A stretch of DNA of 36,231 bases from Nanobdellota archaeon (GCA_023140175.1 JAGLMD010000008.1:1-36231), one strand, 5' to 3'; positions 1 through 7,332 are shown, counted from the stretch's first letter. Numbers and translations are program-made. The notes: generated by a model from the letters alone, not told the origin.

Positions 1-146
1 ATAGCTCCGGTAGGACTGGCTACAATCCTTGGATCCATCACTGCGATAATAGCTGCAGGTGGGATAGGTTCTGTTATAGGTGAATATATCGGAGGGAAGA
101 CATATGAGAAAGGCGGTGTATCTGAAGATGTTGCCAGATGGATAAC
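1..146. repeat. Terminal direct repeat, left copy
   Basis: Identical to 36086-36231. It joins the two ends of the window inside one reading frame, which means the contig closes into a circle. It is more likely assembly overlap of a circular or permuted genome than a genuine packaged terminal repeat, because it lies inside a coding sequence. Confidence 0.95.
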
Positions 147-294
147 TGAACATCCGAAGATACAGGCAGGGATAGAAGCTTATGCAGGAATACCTGATTA
201 TGTTTATAATATGTTTAGGGGTATGCTCTCAGGAGATAAAGAAGATAATCGCAGGGATCAATTATTGACTCCTCAAGAAGATCTAGTTGGGTGA
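1..294 (+). CDS. Tape measure protein, C-terminal part (continues from right end)
   Basis: Open from base 1 in frame 1 and stops at TGA 292-294. It is the continuation of the gene that starts at 35513: bases 1-146 equal 36086-36231 and the reading frame is preserved across the junction, so the whole protein is 288 residues. This part holds a Gly/Ala/Ile-rich hydrophobic stretch (about residues 1-45 of the fragment) and a short charged tail. Its place between the tail chaperones and the Dit-like gene is the classic slot for a tape measure. At 288 residues it is unusually short for that role, so a truncated or specialised tape measure is possible. The role is inferred from position and hydrophobicity, not from a signature motif. 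Confidence 0.7.
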   Translation: MAPVGLATILGSITAIIAAGGIGSVIGEYIGGKTYEKGGVSEDVARWITEHPKIQAGIEAYAGIPDYVYNMFRGMLSGDKEDNRRDQLLTPQEDLVG

Positions 295-298
295 TATC

Positions 299-1060
299 AT
301 GCCATTGATGAAAATAGAAAATTGGACTGGGACTGTAGATACTTTTACCTGGATCTATAATCCAATAACATTCAATACAGAGTTTGTCAGTAATCATACA
401 GTAACAACTATTGCATATCAGAATCATCATATAATTGTAAGTGGAGGAGGAATAGAACCGAGATCACTTGTATTGAATGGTCATTATTCAGGCGCATCCA
501 AATGGACTAATTATAGATTGATGGCAAAACATTTCCAGGAGACTACAAAAATAAAAAAATTATATTTTGAATCAGATAAATTCTATCTTGGTATTGGAAA
601 ACAATGTAATAAGACTAATACTGGTGGCCGGACTAATTTCATTGATTATATTGCTACCTTTGATACATTGATAGGTATATTGCTTGATAATACAGAAAAG
701 ACATCCGGAACTAATGCAGGTAATGTAACAACATATATAACAGAAATCAGTGGTACTGTCACAAATGGAGCTGTAGATATAACTATTACTGATGGAACAA
801 ATTCTATTAAGATACCTGCTTCAGCATTGACAACAGGCCATACATTCAAATATGAATTAGTTAAGATGGTTGATAGTGGTTCTGGCATTTTTGTATCAGA
901 ATATGCTTATGTAGAACTGAATGGTATTCAGACAAACAAAGTTGAGACTACTGCAGGATTTGGAATATTGAAACTTGCCCCTGCAACAAATGTTACAACT
1001 ATTGTTACAACAAATATTACATCACCTGTAAAGAAATTCAGGGATGGATGGTGTGAATAA
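299..1060 (+). CDS. Distal tail (Dit)-like protein
   Basis: A 253-residue protein. I chose ATG 299 because GGGTGAT (289-295) sits just before it; a TTG at 287 in the same frame has no such site. It follows the tape measure and precedes the large tail hub gene, the usual place for the distal tail protein that forms the ring between tail tube and tip. The N-terminal half has the Dit-like pattern of beta strands with a LVLNG turn (about residue 55), a Y-x-L-M helix and the FIDYIATFDT segment (near 112-121). The C-terminal half is a second beta-rich domain. The assignment rests on position and general pattern. Confidence 0.55.
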   Translation: MPLMKIENWTGTVDTFTWIYNPITFNTEFVSNHTVTTIAYQNHHIIVSGGGIEPRSLVLNGHYSGASKWTNYRLMAKHFQETTKIKKLYFESDKFYLGIGKQCNKTNTGGRTNFIDYIATFDTLIGILLDNTEKTSGTNAGNVTTYITEISGTVTNGAVDITITDGTNSIKIPASALTTGHTFKYELVKMVDSGSGIFVSEYAYVELNGIQTNKVETTAGFGILKLAPATNVTTIVTTNITSPVKKFRDGWCE

Positions 1061-3141
1061 TGGGTTCTTATATCATCAATGTTGAAACTCCATCAGGGGT
1101 GACTGGTTCAGTAGTTGCAGATATTGGCTATAATTATACAGAATTTTTAAACGAGATAAATGAAGCCATACTTAAATTTTCAGGTACTGGTTCAGTAAAA
1201 AGATCATTATTAGTCATTGGTTCCAAAGTTGAGATAAAACGGAATGGAACTAGAGAATTCTATGGCCAGATAGAATCTATTGATATACTTGATTCAGGTG
1301 GTATTGTAGCTTATGTATCAGGATTTGAGATTTGGCTTGCAAAAGAGAACGGATCTTATGCAAGTTCGCCATACATTAATGTTGCATCAGCTACAATCAA
1401 TAGTGATATTATCGGAGAAAGTTCATATTTTACTGCAGGTACTATTGATGCCGGGACAAACATTGATTTCCGAGTAAATAAAGGTGAAAGTCTTTGGAAT
1501 GGTATATCCAACCTCAAACGTAAGACTACTCAAGATATAGGTATAGATTATGTGAATCTAGAGGTTGATATATTGGATCATAAAGGATCTTCAACATCAG
1601 TTGCAACTTTCAATGATGGAATAAATATAAGAAATGTCCGGGTAACTGAAACATATCCCAAAGGGAATAAGGTAAGAGTCTATGGTAAGGGTGACGGTAA
1701 TCTACAGATAACTGCCACAGCAGAAGATGCGACTAGCATATCTACTTATGGTCCTATAACTAGAGATATAACTGATAAGTCACTTATCAGTACCTCTGAA
1801 GCACAGAGACTTGCCAATGCTGAAAGAGATATCACAAAAGATCCAACAAAGATATATGATTTTGAAGTTATAAACCCTAACCAGAGTTTAGTTTCCGGTG
1901 ATGTGATAACATTAAATTCAACTGATAAAGATCTAAGTAATGAAGAAGTCCGTATTGTAGCTATAATTCGAGGAATGCGCGGTAAATCTGAATTCTTGCA
2001 GCTTCAAGTAACAAATTTATCATATAGTCAATTATTGAAACGAAAAAGTAAAGTCTTAGCAAAGATTGAGAAAGATAACAGAGATCTCAATACATATATG
2101 GATGGCACTGGAAATGTCTTGACTTGGAGTAGAGGTATAAATGCAAAATCTGGCACACCTCAAAAAATGTCTTTCTATATCCCATCAGGTTTCATAACTG
2201 ATGAAGCAGGAAATCTCAGAGTAAAATCTATGACACTTGATTATGATATTGATCCATATAGGCGTGGTGTGGCATCAGCTTCTGAGAGCGATAGTAATCC
2301 TGCGCTTGATGGTGCAACAGCCGCAGCAAGCCATGTACATAATCCCGCTGATGCAGGACATCAGCATTCAGATCCATTACAGACTTCATCAAGTTATACT
2401 GGGATGACAGATCAAGGCGCAGATCTTTTCTCAGGTACTACACTCAATATTGGGTGGAACAATAATCAGTTGAGTCAATCTGTCAGTGGTACTCTTGATT
2501 TTATCTATGTTCGAGTAATATTACAGACTGATTTTAATAATTCTGATTTTAATGCGGGTATAAGGATACATGTAGCTGGGAATTATTATATCAATCGTAT
2601 ACATATGCATGCTGATACTGGTATAAGTATACGAGTAATAAGAGAAACATTTATATTCCCTATATTTTCATCAATCTCAAGCACAGTATATGTAGATATA
2701 TATTCAAGTGTCAATAGTTCATATACTGGTTGGTTGCAGGTATATTCTGCAAATATAACTCATACACATACAATATCTCAACATAATGTAGACAGTGGCA
2801 CTTCAAGTATCTCAAGTTCAAACCAGAGTCCAAGCGTGACAGGAAATACAGTAGCTCATAACCATAGCGTGTCGGTCGGGGATGGCATATCTGATGGGGG
2901 GAGTGTCAATGCTTCAGAAGTTGATATATATCTTGATTTCTGGAATACAGGTACTTCGACATGGGACAACAAACATAGTATATTAAATACTGGTAAGACA
3001 CTTGATACTGATGTAGATATAACGGATAGTGGTACATATCCTGATGCGGCAGGATATTGGAGAATAAGAATAGATCCTGATAATGCAAGTCCGGATTATG
3101 TTCAAGGGATTGTAAAACTTCATCATAGTATGGATAATTGA
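1060..3141 (+). CDS. Tail hub / receptor-binding protein with His-x-His clusters
   Basis: A 693-residue protein whose ATG overlaps the previous stop (TAATG), with GGTGTGA upstream. The first ~350 residues resemble the siphovirus Gp37/Tal-type baseplate hub: beta-rich, with a GSKVEIKRNG-type tail-protein motif and a segment GDVITLN near 285, ending in a coiled-coil-like KIEKDNRDLNTY linker. The rest (~370-693) looks like a receptor-binding tip, with Ser/Thr-rich strands and four His-x-His pairs at about residues 425/427, 434/436, 515/517 and 568/570, plus 600/602. In phage T4 gp37, HxH repeats bind iron and hold a trimeric needle. A similar metal-stabilised fibre tip is my inference here. Confidence 0.6.
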   Translation: MGSYIINVETPSGVTGSVVADIGYNYTEFLNEINEAILKFSGTGSVKRSLLVIGSKVEIKRNGTREFYGQIESIDILDSGGIVAYVSGFEIWLAKENGSYASSPYINVASATINSDIIGESSYFTAGTIDAGTNIDFRVNKGESLWNGISNLKRKTTQDIGIDYVNLEVDILDHKGSSTSVATFNDGINIRNVRVTETYPKGNKVRVYGKGDGNLQITATAEDATSISTYGPITRDITDKSLISTSEAQRLANAERDITKDPTKIYDFEVINPNQSLVSGDVITLNSTDKDLSNEEVRIVAIIRGMRGKSEFLQLQVTNLSYSQLLKRKSKVLAKIEKDNRDLNTYMDGTGNVLTWSRGINAKSGTPQKMSFYIPSGFITDEAGNLRVKSMTLDYDIDPYRRGVASASESDSNPALDGATAAASHVHNPADAGHQHSDPLQTSSSYTGMTDQGADLFSGTTLNIGWNNNQLSQSVSGTLDFIYVRVILQTDFNNSDFNAGIRIHVAGNYYINRIHMHADTGISIRVIRETFIFPIFSSISSTVYVDIYSSVNSSYTGWLQVYSANITHTHTISQHNVDSGTSSISSSNQSPSVTGNTVAHNHSVSVGDGISDGGSVNASEVDIYLDFWNTGTSTWDNKHSILNTGKTLDTDVDITDSGTYPDAAGYWRIRIDPDNASPDYVQGIVKLHHSMDN

Positions 3142-3153
3142 TAAGGTGATAAT

Positions 3154-3459
3154 ATGAAAACATTCAAGATAAGGAAAATTGACAAGGAATTTTCAAGAAT
3201 ATCTATTGAGATAGAATTTCTTGAAGATGGTGAACGAAGAAAATTTGGATATCCAATGGGAGAAGGGTGGGAAAACAAGATAGATGGTGTCCCAAAATTC
3301 ATAAAAGATATAAAGAGAATAATATCTGAAGAGGAAGATTCTGAAAAAACTGAAATAAATATAAATGATTTGAAGACGTTTGAAGGAGATATATTTAAAT
3401 CTGATATTTCAAAAGAAAAAATCCTAAAAAAAATAGATTCTAATCAATCTAGAAAATAA
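3154..3459 (+). CDS. Hypothetical protein, tail-operon distal
   Basis: A 101-residue charged protein of unknown function. ATG 3154 follows AAGGTGAT with ideal spacing. The N-terminal ~60 residues look like a small alpha/beta domain and the C-terminus is Lys/Glu-rich and probably disordered. It lies between the tail hub gene and two small membrane proteins, so it may belong to the tail-tip or lysis cassette. There is no motif I can name. Confidence 0.6.
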   Translation: MKTFKIRKIDKEFSRISIEIEFLEDGERRKFGYPMGEGWENKIDGVPKFIKDIKRIISEEEDSEKTEININDLKTFEGDIFKSDISKEKILKKIDSNQSRK

Positions 3460-3478
3460 TGATGCTTGGTAGATACTT

Positions 3479-3781
3479 ATGTTTGAAGGAATATGGACTA
3501 TTGTTGAAATGCGCGGGCCGAGTATAGTCTCATTATTAGGTATCTTTTTTTTATCCTATCTTTATTTCAGTCAAAATAAAAATATTAAAAAATTAAATGA
3601 TGAACTTGAGTCTGCAAAAGAATCTATATATAATAAATTCGGCAAGATACTTGAAAATACTAGTAATAATATGACTATGATAAAAACTGATGTTGGAAAA
3701 CAGACTGAATCAATAAAAGGAATTTGTAAGACGCTTGATAATGTACAAAAAGATATACGACAGATGCGAGAATTAAAATAA
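3479..3781 (+). CDS. Small membrane protein with coiled coil (lysis-cassette candidate)
   Basis: A 100-residue protein. Residues ~14-30 are a hydrophobic transmembrane helix (IVSLLGIFFLSYLYF), followed by a long heptad-type helix to the C-terminus. This TM-plus-coiled-coil arrangement resembles holin-associated proteins such as XhlA, but here the TM is N-terminal. It sits after the tail genes with another one-TM protein directly downstream, where lysis genes are usually found. No clear ribosome binding site precedes it (TTGGTAGATACTT). The function is inferred from topology and place only. Confidence 0.55.
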   Translation: MFEGIWTIVEMRGPSIVSLLGIFFLSYLYFSQNKNIKKLNDELESAKESIYNKFGKILENTSNNMTMIKTDVGKQTESIKGICKTLDNVQKDIRQMRELK

Positions 3782-3794
3782 TGGAGGTGATATC

Positions 3795-3974
3795 ATGAGT
3801 AATTTAGATAAGATCCTAGAAAGTTATGAATTAAAGAGATTTATAAAAATATTTATAACAATCGTATTTACTGGATTTATAGCTTTATATGGTGATGATC
3901 CACGATACATATTATTTGCGCCATTCATAGATAGAATCCGGGCATATCTATTCAGAAGACTTAATATTGATTAA
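3795..3974 (+). CDS. 59-residue membrane protein (holin-like candidate)
   Basis: A short gene with the strongest ribosome binding site in the window (GGAGGTGAT 3783-3791, then ATC ATG). It encodes 59 residues: a charged N-terminus, a hydrophobic helix at about 17-31 (FIKIFITIVFTGFIALY), a loop with DDP, and a basic C-terminus. It could be a holin or holin partner acting with the upstream TM/coiled-coil protein, but no recognised holin signature is present. It is the last gene of the late operon and is followed by a promoter-like TATA element and a hairpin. Confidence 0.6.
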   Translation: MSNLDKILESYELKRFIKIFITIVFTGFIALYGDDPRYILFAPFIDRIRAYLFRRLNID

Positions 3975-4085
3975 ATTTATATACTTTAACACTTAATCAA
4001 TAGATGTAGGTTTATTTCTGGCTGCATGGTATGCTACCTCGTATCATGCAGTCGTATTCCCCCACTAAATGCTTATTGATAGGAG
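3975..4085 (+). ncRNA. Possible structured RNA downstream of a TATA box
   Basis: A TATA-like TTTATATA lies at about 3976-3983. About 15 nt on, ATCAATA (3996-4002) pairs with TATTGAT (4074-4080), enclosing a strong 11-bp hairpin at 4022-4051. No ORF of note is present on the + strand. It could be a small transcript, or only the 3' untranslated region of the late operon. Low certainty. Confidence 0.25.
4022..4051. terminator. Strong hairpin, possible bidirectional terminator
   Basis: CTGCATGGTAT pairs with the mirrored arm ending CATGCAG: 11 bp with two G-T wobbles and an 8-nt loop. It lies between the end of the late + strand operon (3974) and the end of the candidate minus-strand gene (4137), where a shared terminator is expected. 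It lacks a long T run, which archaeal intrinsic terminators normally have. Confidence 0.35.
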
Positions 4086-4136
4086 TATCAAGTCTTATAG
4101 AAATAATTTATGGTATTGAGACACCCCTCAGTTTCT

Positions 4137-4250
4137 TCAGAAAAGATTGATATTTTGTATTCCTGCAATCTTCCTGATGCGTGCCATGTCTTTAGAATTA
4201 CCAGTATTTATGGCATTTGTATACATTGTCTGGAGTTGTCTTTTATCCAT
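4137..4250 (-). CDS. Candidate minus-strand 37-residue gene
   Basis: The only plausible gene on the minus strand. ATG (4250-4248) is preceded on that strand by AGGTGG (4262-4257) at 6-nt spacing, and by a TATA-like TTTATATA around 4305-4298, about 25 nt before a likely transcription start near 4275. The peptide (starting MDKRQLQTMYTN, ending NINLF) is basic and amphipathic and is not low-complexity, which argues against chance. No family is recognised. Its position opposite to the early genes suggests a regulator, but this is inference. Confidence 0.4.
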   Translation of the reverse strand: MDKRQLQTMYTNAINTGNSKDMARIRKIAGIQNINLF

Positions 4251-4256
4251 TTCAGT

Positions 4257-4307
4257 CCACCTTTTGAGTGTATGAGATATTCTTTATTTATAAGTAGTAT
4301 ATAAAAC
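4257..4307 (-). promoter_or_regulatory. Candidate minus-strand promoter and ribosome binding site
   Basis: On the minus strand GTTTTATATAC reads as an archaeal TATA box (4307-4297). AGGTGG (4262-4257) is the ribosome binding site for the ATG at 4250. Spacing fits a leader of about 25 nt. Confidence 0.35.
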
Positions 4308-4316
4308 TATCTAAAA

Positions 4317-4705
4317 GTTATTAATTGAAAAACTTACTGCTATCGAAATAAAGTTATTAATCGTTATTAATTAATAACCTTATGTATGTATCTGGCTCAG
4401 CTACACAAGTTAAACAGTACCAAGCCCTTCAAAAAATTAAAAAGAAAGAAAGCCCAAAAGAAAGAAAAAAATTAATAAAGATAAATTATTAATCTATATA
4501 ATGCAAAAAATTATAAAAAGATTTATATATTCTTTTCAACAACCAATATTATAATTAGATTTATTTCTATTGTTTAGTTATTATTAATTAGTGACAATTT
4601 TTTGTGACCAAGTCTTTTGTAAGGATATATATTATTAATTAATAACTATTAATATTATTAACTTTTTTGCTGATATCGTTTTTTTTGATAAAGTTATTAA
4701 CTTTT
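4317..4705. repeat. GTTATTAAT iteron cluster; candidate origin or operator region
   Basis: GTTATTAAT occurs at 4317, 4353 and 4363, and GTTATTAAC at 4693. A 16-nt perfect palindrome GTTATTAATTAATAAC lies at 4363-4378, and its 14-nt core TTATTAATTAATAA recurs at 4632-4645. AAAGTTATTAACTTT at 4690-4704 is an inverted repeat around one base. GTGAC is repeated at about 4591 and 4605. The stretch is extremely AT-rich and lies in the only long gap between operons. Iterons plus AT-rich DNA are typical of replication origins, but operators for a regulator would look the same. Confidence 0.5.
4382..4492 (+). CDS. Candidate leaderless 36-residue basic peptide
   Basis: ATG 4382 opens a 36-residue frame (starts MYVSGSATQVKQYQ, then Lys-rich, ends KINY) closing at TAA 4490-4492. 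There is no ribosome binding site, and the start lies 3 nt after the 16-nt palindrome at 4363-4378, so it would have to be translated from a leaderless message. The composition (SATQVKQYQALQK) is less AT-driven than the flanks, which weakly supports coding. It may equally be chance. Confidence 0.25.
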   Translation: MYVSGSATQVKQYQALQKIKKKESPKERKKLIKINY

Positions 4706-4731
4706 TGATATTGACCCCAAAAAGGATAGAA

Positions 4732-4787
4732 ACATTTATATATATATATAATAATAATTAGAATTATAATAATAAATAGGTGATAAT
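4732..4787 (+). promoter_or_regulatory. Early operon promoter and ribosome binding site
   Basis: TTTATATATATATAT at about 4736-4750 is a long TATA element, about 40 nt before the first early ATG (4788). TAGGTGAT (4778-4785) supplies the ribosome binding site. Confidence 0.5.
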
Positions 4788-4913
4788 ATGATAAAAAAAG
4801 TAGTATGTAAAAAATGTAGATATGAATGGAAAACTAAATCAAAAATGATATTCGTATCCTGTCCTTGTTGTAATAATAAAGTAAGACTGAAGGATATCCG
4901 GAAAAACAGATAA
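4788..4913 (+). CDS. Zinc-ribbon microprotein, first early gene
   Basis: A 41-residue protein with a single zinc ribbon: C7-x2-C10 and C25-P-C-C28, separated by a basic strand-turn-strand segment. AGGTGAT upstream gives a good start. It opens the early operon directly downstream of the iteron region. Such rubredoxin-type knuckles bind Zn and often contact nucleic acid. No specific function can be given. Confidence 0.65.
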   Translation: MIKKVVCKKCRYEWKTKSKMIFVSCPCCNNKVRLKDIRKNR

Positions 4914-4933
4914 ATTATGATATGTGGATGAAT

Positions 4934-5275
4934 ATGGCACAAAAAGATAAAGAGGTAATATCTTTCAACATTGATTCTGATGCTGTTGAGAAGCTGAAAC
5001 AGATAGTGCCAAAGAACAAATTATCCAAAAGAATCAATCAGCTAATCCTTGATAATATTGAGCTTCATTCAGATTTAATTCTTGAATCAGATTATATCAT
5101 GCACCTTAAAAAAAAGCTGGGTATTATGAGTATAGAACTTAAAGAAAAGACTAAACTATATAGAAAATTAGATGTAGAACTTCCAGTCCTTAAAGAAGAT
5201 ATAAATCATGTTCTCTCACAGATTGAAAAACAAAGAGATATAGAAAATAAAAATAAAATAGAGAGTGATAAATAA
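4934..5275 (+). CDS. Ribbon-helix-helix DNA-binding protein with coiled coil
   Basis: A 113-residue protein from ATG 4934, which has GGATG just upstream; ATGs at 4922 and 4928 lie in frame but have no site. The N-terminal strand EVISFNID followed by helix-turn-helix (DAVEKLKQIVPKNK-LSKRINQLILDNI) is an RHH/MetJ-Arc pattern. Residues ~50-110 form a charged coiled coil. RHH proteins bind palindromic operators as dimers. Candidates in this genome are the palindromes at 4363-4378, 6679-6692 and 12595-12608. Its position as second early gene fits a regulator. Confidence 0.6.
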   Translation: MAQKDKEVISFNIDSDAVEKLKQIVPKNKLSKRINQLILDNIELHSDLILESDYIMHLKKKLGIMSIELKEKTKLYRKLDVELPVLKEDINHVLSQIEKQRDIENKNKIESDK

Positions 5276-5635
5276 ATGCAAATGTCAGAAGAGATGGAAA
5301 TGGTTGTTGCAAGAGGTATAATTAATAATGGTAGAGTTACTCCTGCAATAATAAAAAGTATATATTCTGCAGCTATAAGTGGTGAACGATGTGCAAGTAT
5401 ATTACGTAAGATAGAGACTCTTGGTTATATAAGATCTACCAAATATTTTGGTATATTCATGGTTAGAGTAAAAGAGATCAAGATAGGATCTAAAAAAAAG
5501 CTTGTATGGGCAGTCCCTCAGGAAATAATTGATATGTCAAATAATCTTCAAGATATACAGAGTACTGCAAAAGATGAAGATGATTTATTAAAAAAGTATA
5601 AAAAAACAAATGGTGATACAGATATTTCCATGTAA
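5276..5635 (+). CDS. Winged-helix-like protein
   Basis: A 119-residue protein whose ATG follows the previous TAA directly, with GAGAGTGAT as ribosome binding site inside the upstream gene. Residues ~5-70 have a helix-rich start (GIINNGRVTPAIIKSIYSA, then GERCASILRKIETLGYIRS) and a beta wing (FGIFMVRVKEIKI) typical of winged helix domains, followed by an acidic tail. It is probably a transcription regulator, but the family is not identified. Confidence 0.5.
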   Translation: MQMSEEMEMVVARGIINNGRVTPAIIKSIYSAAISGERCASILRKIETLGYIRSTKYFGIFMVRVKEIKIGSKKKLVWAVPQEIIDMSNNLQDIQSTAKDEDDLLKKYKKTNGDTDISM

Positions 5636-6017
5636 AGAATTAATTGAATCTGGAAAATGCGCCGGAGATTGTTGCGGAATAGTACCTATAAACAGATTAA
5701 TATTCAAATTGAATAAACGAAATTATCAAGTCAAGATAAAAACGCTTATCAGAGATAATAGAACTACAATATATCCAATTACTGAAGATGGGAAATGTAT
5801 ATTCCTGAATAGATCTACATATCAATGTAGCATCTATGACAAACGACCTTTAATCTGTCGGCATTATGGAACTATAAAAGGTCTTGAATGTCCTTATATC
5901 AGATTTGATGAAACAAAACGTAATGAACAAGAGATAAAAGCTACTCAGGATATGATTGATAATTCAGTTGATAAAAATATTGATCTTATGAAGAAATCAT
6001 GTTTAAAATGCAGGTGA
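5610..6017 (+). CDS. YkgJ-type cysteine-cluster protein
   Basis: A 135-residue protein that overlaps the end of the previous gene by 26 nt. It carries the YkgJ/CxxxCC signature: F-P-C near the N-terminus, CAGDCCG at about residue 17-23, and the hallmark CSIYDKRPLICRHYG (near 72-86), with further Cys at the C-terminus (SCLKCR). Family members bind zinc or an Fe-S cluster; their biochemical roles are mostly unknown. Other phages encode them as accessory genes. Confidence 0.75.
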   Translation: MVIQIFPCKELIESGKCAGDCCGIVPINRLIFKLNKRNYQVKIKTLIRDNRTTIYPITEDGKCIFLNRSTYQCSIYDKRPLICRHYGTIKGLECPYIRFDETKRNEQEIKATQDMIDNSVDKNIDLMKKSCLKCR

Positions 6018-6023
6018 AAATAT

Positions 6024-6506
6024 ATGGGGAATGAAATAAATAGAATTATATCTGAATTTATTGGTATTGCTTTAGTTATCTTTATCTTGGCAGTAACTTT
6101 TGCATGTGGTTATCAATATGCATTATATACATCAATAGATTTACCTATCGAAAAAGAAATAAACTATGATAAGGATATTATAGAAAATTCTATAGTTTAT
6201 AATATTGCAAAAAATCTTCTTTCTGAGAGTAGATATATTGTAACAGATTGGGATTGTTCAAACCAGACAAGTGAGATTGTCAGAAGGTCGCGTATTCAAG
6301 GATATAATGCAGACTATATGGATGTCATGATGAAAGTCAACAATACTTATTTTTGTCATACAATAGTCAATTATACGGGCTATATCGAGGCAACAAGCGG
6401 AACACATATAGATCCAAAGGATATCGGACCAGGAAGAAAATATATAATCAATACAAACGATAATACTACCTGTAAAAATGAGGATGATAGTCTTAGAGTT
6501 GATTGA
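6024..6506 (+). CDS. Membrane-anchored transglutaminase-like cysteine protease
   Basis: A 160-residue protein. Residues ~12-34 are a transmembrane or uncleaved signal helix and the rest would be outside the cell. The outer domain shows a papain/transglutaminase-type order: Cys78 in DWDCSNQT at the start of a helix, GYNADYMDV, His112 in FCHTIV, and an acidic residue in IEATSGTHIDP (Glu122). Archaeal transglutaminase-like proteins share this layout, and pseudomurein endoisopeptidases PeiW/PeiP of methanogen viruses use a Cys-His-Asp triad. A role in cell-surface modification or lysis is possible but unproven. The upstream site is CAGGTGA. Confidence 0.6.
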   Translation: MGNEINRIISEFIGIALVIFILAVTFACGYQYALYTSIDLPIEKEINYDKDIIENSIVYNIAKNLLSESRYIVTDWDCSNQTSEIVRRSRIQGYNADYMDVMMKVNNTYFCHTIVNYTGYIEATSGTHIDPKDIGPGRKYIINTNDNTTCKNEDDSLRVD

Positions 6507-6508
6507 TC

Positions 6509-6631
6509 ATGGATACAATATTATTAGGGGGGATAATCTGTTTTATTTTTGGTTTATTAGTTTTTTCATGGTATTTCTTCAATTATGATCAGATTGAAGA
6601 AGAACACCGCAAAAATGACTATAAATCATAG
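6509..6631 (+). CDS. 40-residue single-span membrane protein
   Basis: ATG 6509 lies 2 nt after the upstream stop. The peptide has one long hydrophobic helix (residues ~3-23, ILLGGIICFIFGLLVFSWYFF) followed by an acidic/basic tail EEEHRKND. The ribosome binding site is weak (GAGTTGAT inside the previous gene). It probably acts with the membrane-anchored transglutaminase-like protein just upstream. Confidence 0.55.
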   Translation: MDTILLGGIICFIFGLLVFSWYFFNYDQIEEEHRKNDYKS

Positions 6632-6660
6632 AATATCATCAAAATATAGTTAATTAATAG

Positions 6661-6726
6661 AAAGATATATAAACTCTTACATATATATATGTATTATAAG
6701 GAAATAAGCGATTTCCTTTTGAACGA
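6661..6726 (+). promoter_or_regulatory. Promoter with 14-nt palindrome and operator hairpin
   Basis: AGATATATAAAC (about 6663-6674) is a TATA box. ACATATATATATGT (6679-6692) is a perfect palindrome found again at 12595-12608, also just before a gene block. AAGGAAAT (6698-6705) pairs with ATTTCCTT (6711-6718), a hairpin at the expected 5' end of the message. Together they indicate a regulated second early promoter. Confidence 0.5.
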
Positions 6727-6744
6727 ATGAATGAGGTAATAAGA

Positions 6745-7041
6745 ATGAATGAAAACGAAAAGAAACAACTTGAAAAGATAAAAGAACAAGCAGATATAAT
6801 ATTGAAAAAAGAAGAATCCGAAAAATCATATTATGAATATAACCTCTGGGAAAGAAACGGAAAGAAAATAGCATATTTCAATGGTTTTGAATCCGGACAT
6901 GGGATGGATGGGTGCAAAATTAAAGAACTAAGAAGGACCGGATTCTATGTTGATATGGTTGAAGGAAAGATAGTAGCTGAAGGATTATATGCAAAACTTT
7001 TTGAGATAAGAAACATAGAGGTTGTTTTGAATGGACAATGA
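6745..7041 (+). CDS. Hypothetical early protein
   Basis: A 98-residue protein counted from ATG 6745, which has GAGGTAAT at 6732-6739; an in-frame ATG at 6727 has no such site. The N-terminal half is an amphipathic charged helix (KKQLEKIKEQADIILKKEES). The C-terminal half is beta-rich with FNGFESGHGMDG. First gene after the palindrome-bearing promoter. Not recognised. Confidence 0.6.
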   Translation: MNENEKKQLEKIKEQADIILKKEESEKSYYEYNLWERNGKKIAYFNGFESGHGMDGCKIKELRRTGFYVDMVEGKIVAEGLYAKLFEIRNIEVVLNGQ

Positions 7042-7150
7042 AAAGATGAAAACTTGCAAAAAATGTAATGGTCTGATGACTACAGATGATTATCACTGCA
7101 ATCCTCTATGTGAGTTTTGTCTTGATGCAAAAAAAGGATTTTTTGATTGA
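7031..7150 (+). CDS. Zinc-finger microprotein
   Basis: A 39-residue protein overlapping the end of the upstream gene. It has two CxxC knuckles: CKKC (residues 9-12) and C-x2-C in CEFC (27-30), plus H22/C23, a typical small treble-clef or zinc-ribbon pattern. ATG 7046 is an alternative start. Probably nucleic-acid or protein binding. Family unknown. Confidence 0.6.
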   Translation: MDNEKMKTCKKCNGLMTTDDYHCNPLCEFCLDAKKGFFD

Positions 7151-7172
7151 AAATTGAGTGAGGAAGATTTGA

Positions 7173-7322
7173 ATGAATAAACGAAGATACAGGAAAATAA
7201 TGAATAACCGCATAATGATTGATACAAAGAAAAAAACACTACTCAAGCCATTACGATATTATATTGCAGGATTGCGTATGAGATACCCAACTAAACAAGG
7301 ATATCTTGTTATTGATAAATAA
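7173..7322 (+). CDS. Hypothetical basic 49-residue protein
   Basis: ATG 7173 follows GAGGAAGATTTGA. The protein is strongly basic at the N-terminus (MNKRRYRKIMNNR) and ends in LVIDK. The next gene uses the very similar leader GGGGATTTGAATGAA. No known family. Confidence 0.5.
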   Translation: MNKRRYRKIMNNRIMIDTKKKTLLKPLRYYIAGLRMRYPTKQGYLVIDK

Positions 7323-7332
7323 GGGGATTTGA

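Noticed and set aside
1-146. Long terminal repeat or attachment-site duplication
   Set aside because: The repeat sits inside the tape measure gene and joins in frame, so it is an overlap of a circular assembly. No integrase is present.
4110-4304. 64-residue + strand ORF in the control region
   Set aside because: No ribosome binding site, unusual amino-acid composition, and it is antisense to the better-supported minus-strand mini-gene.
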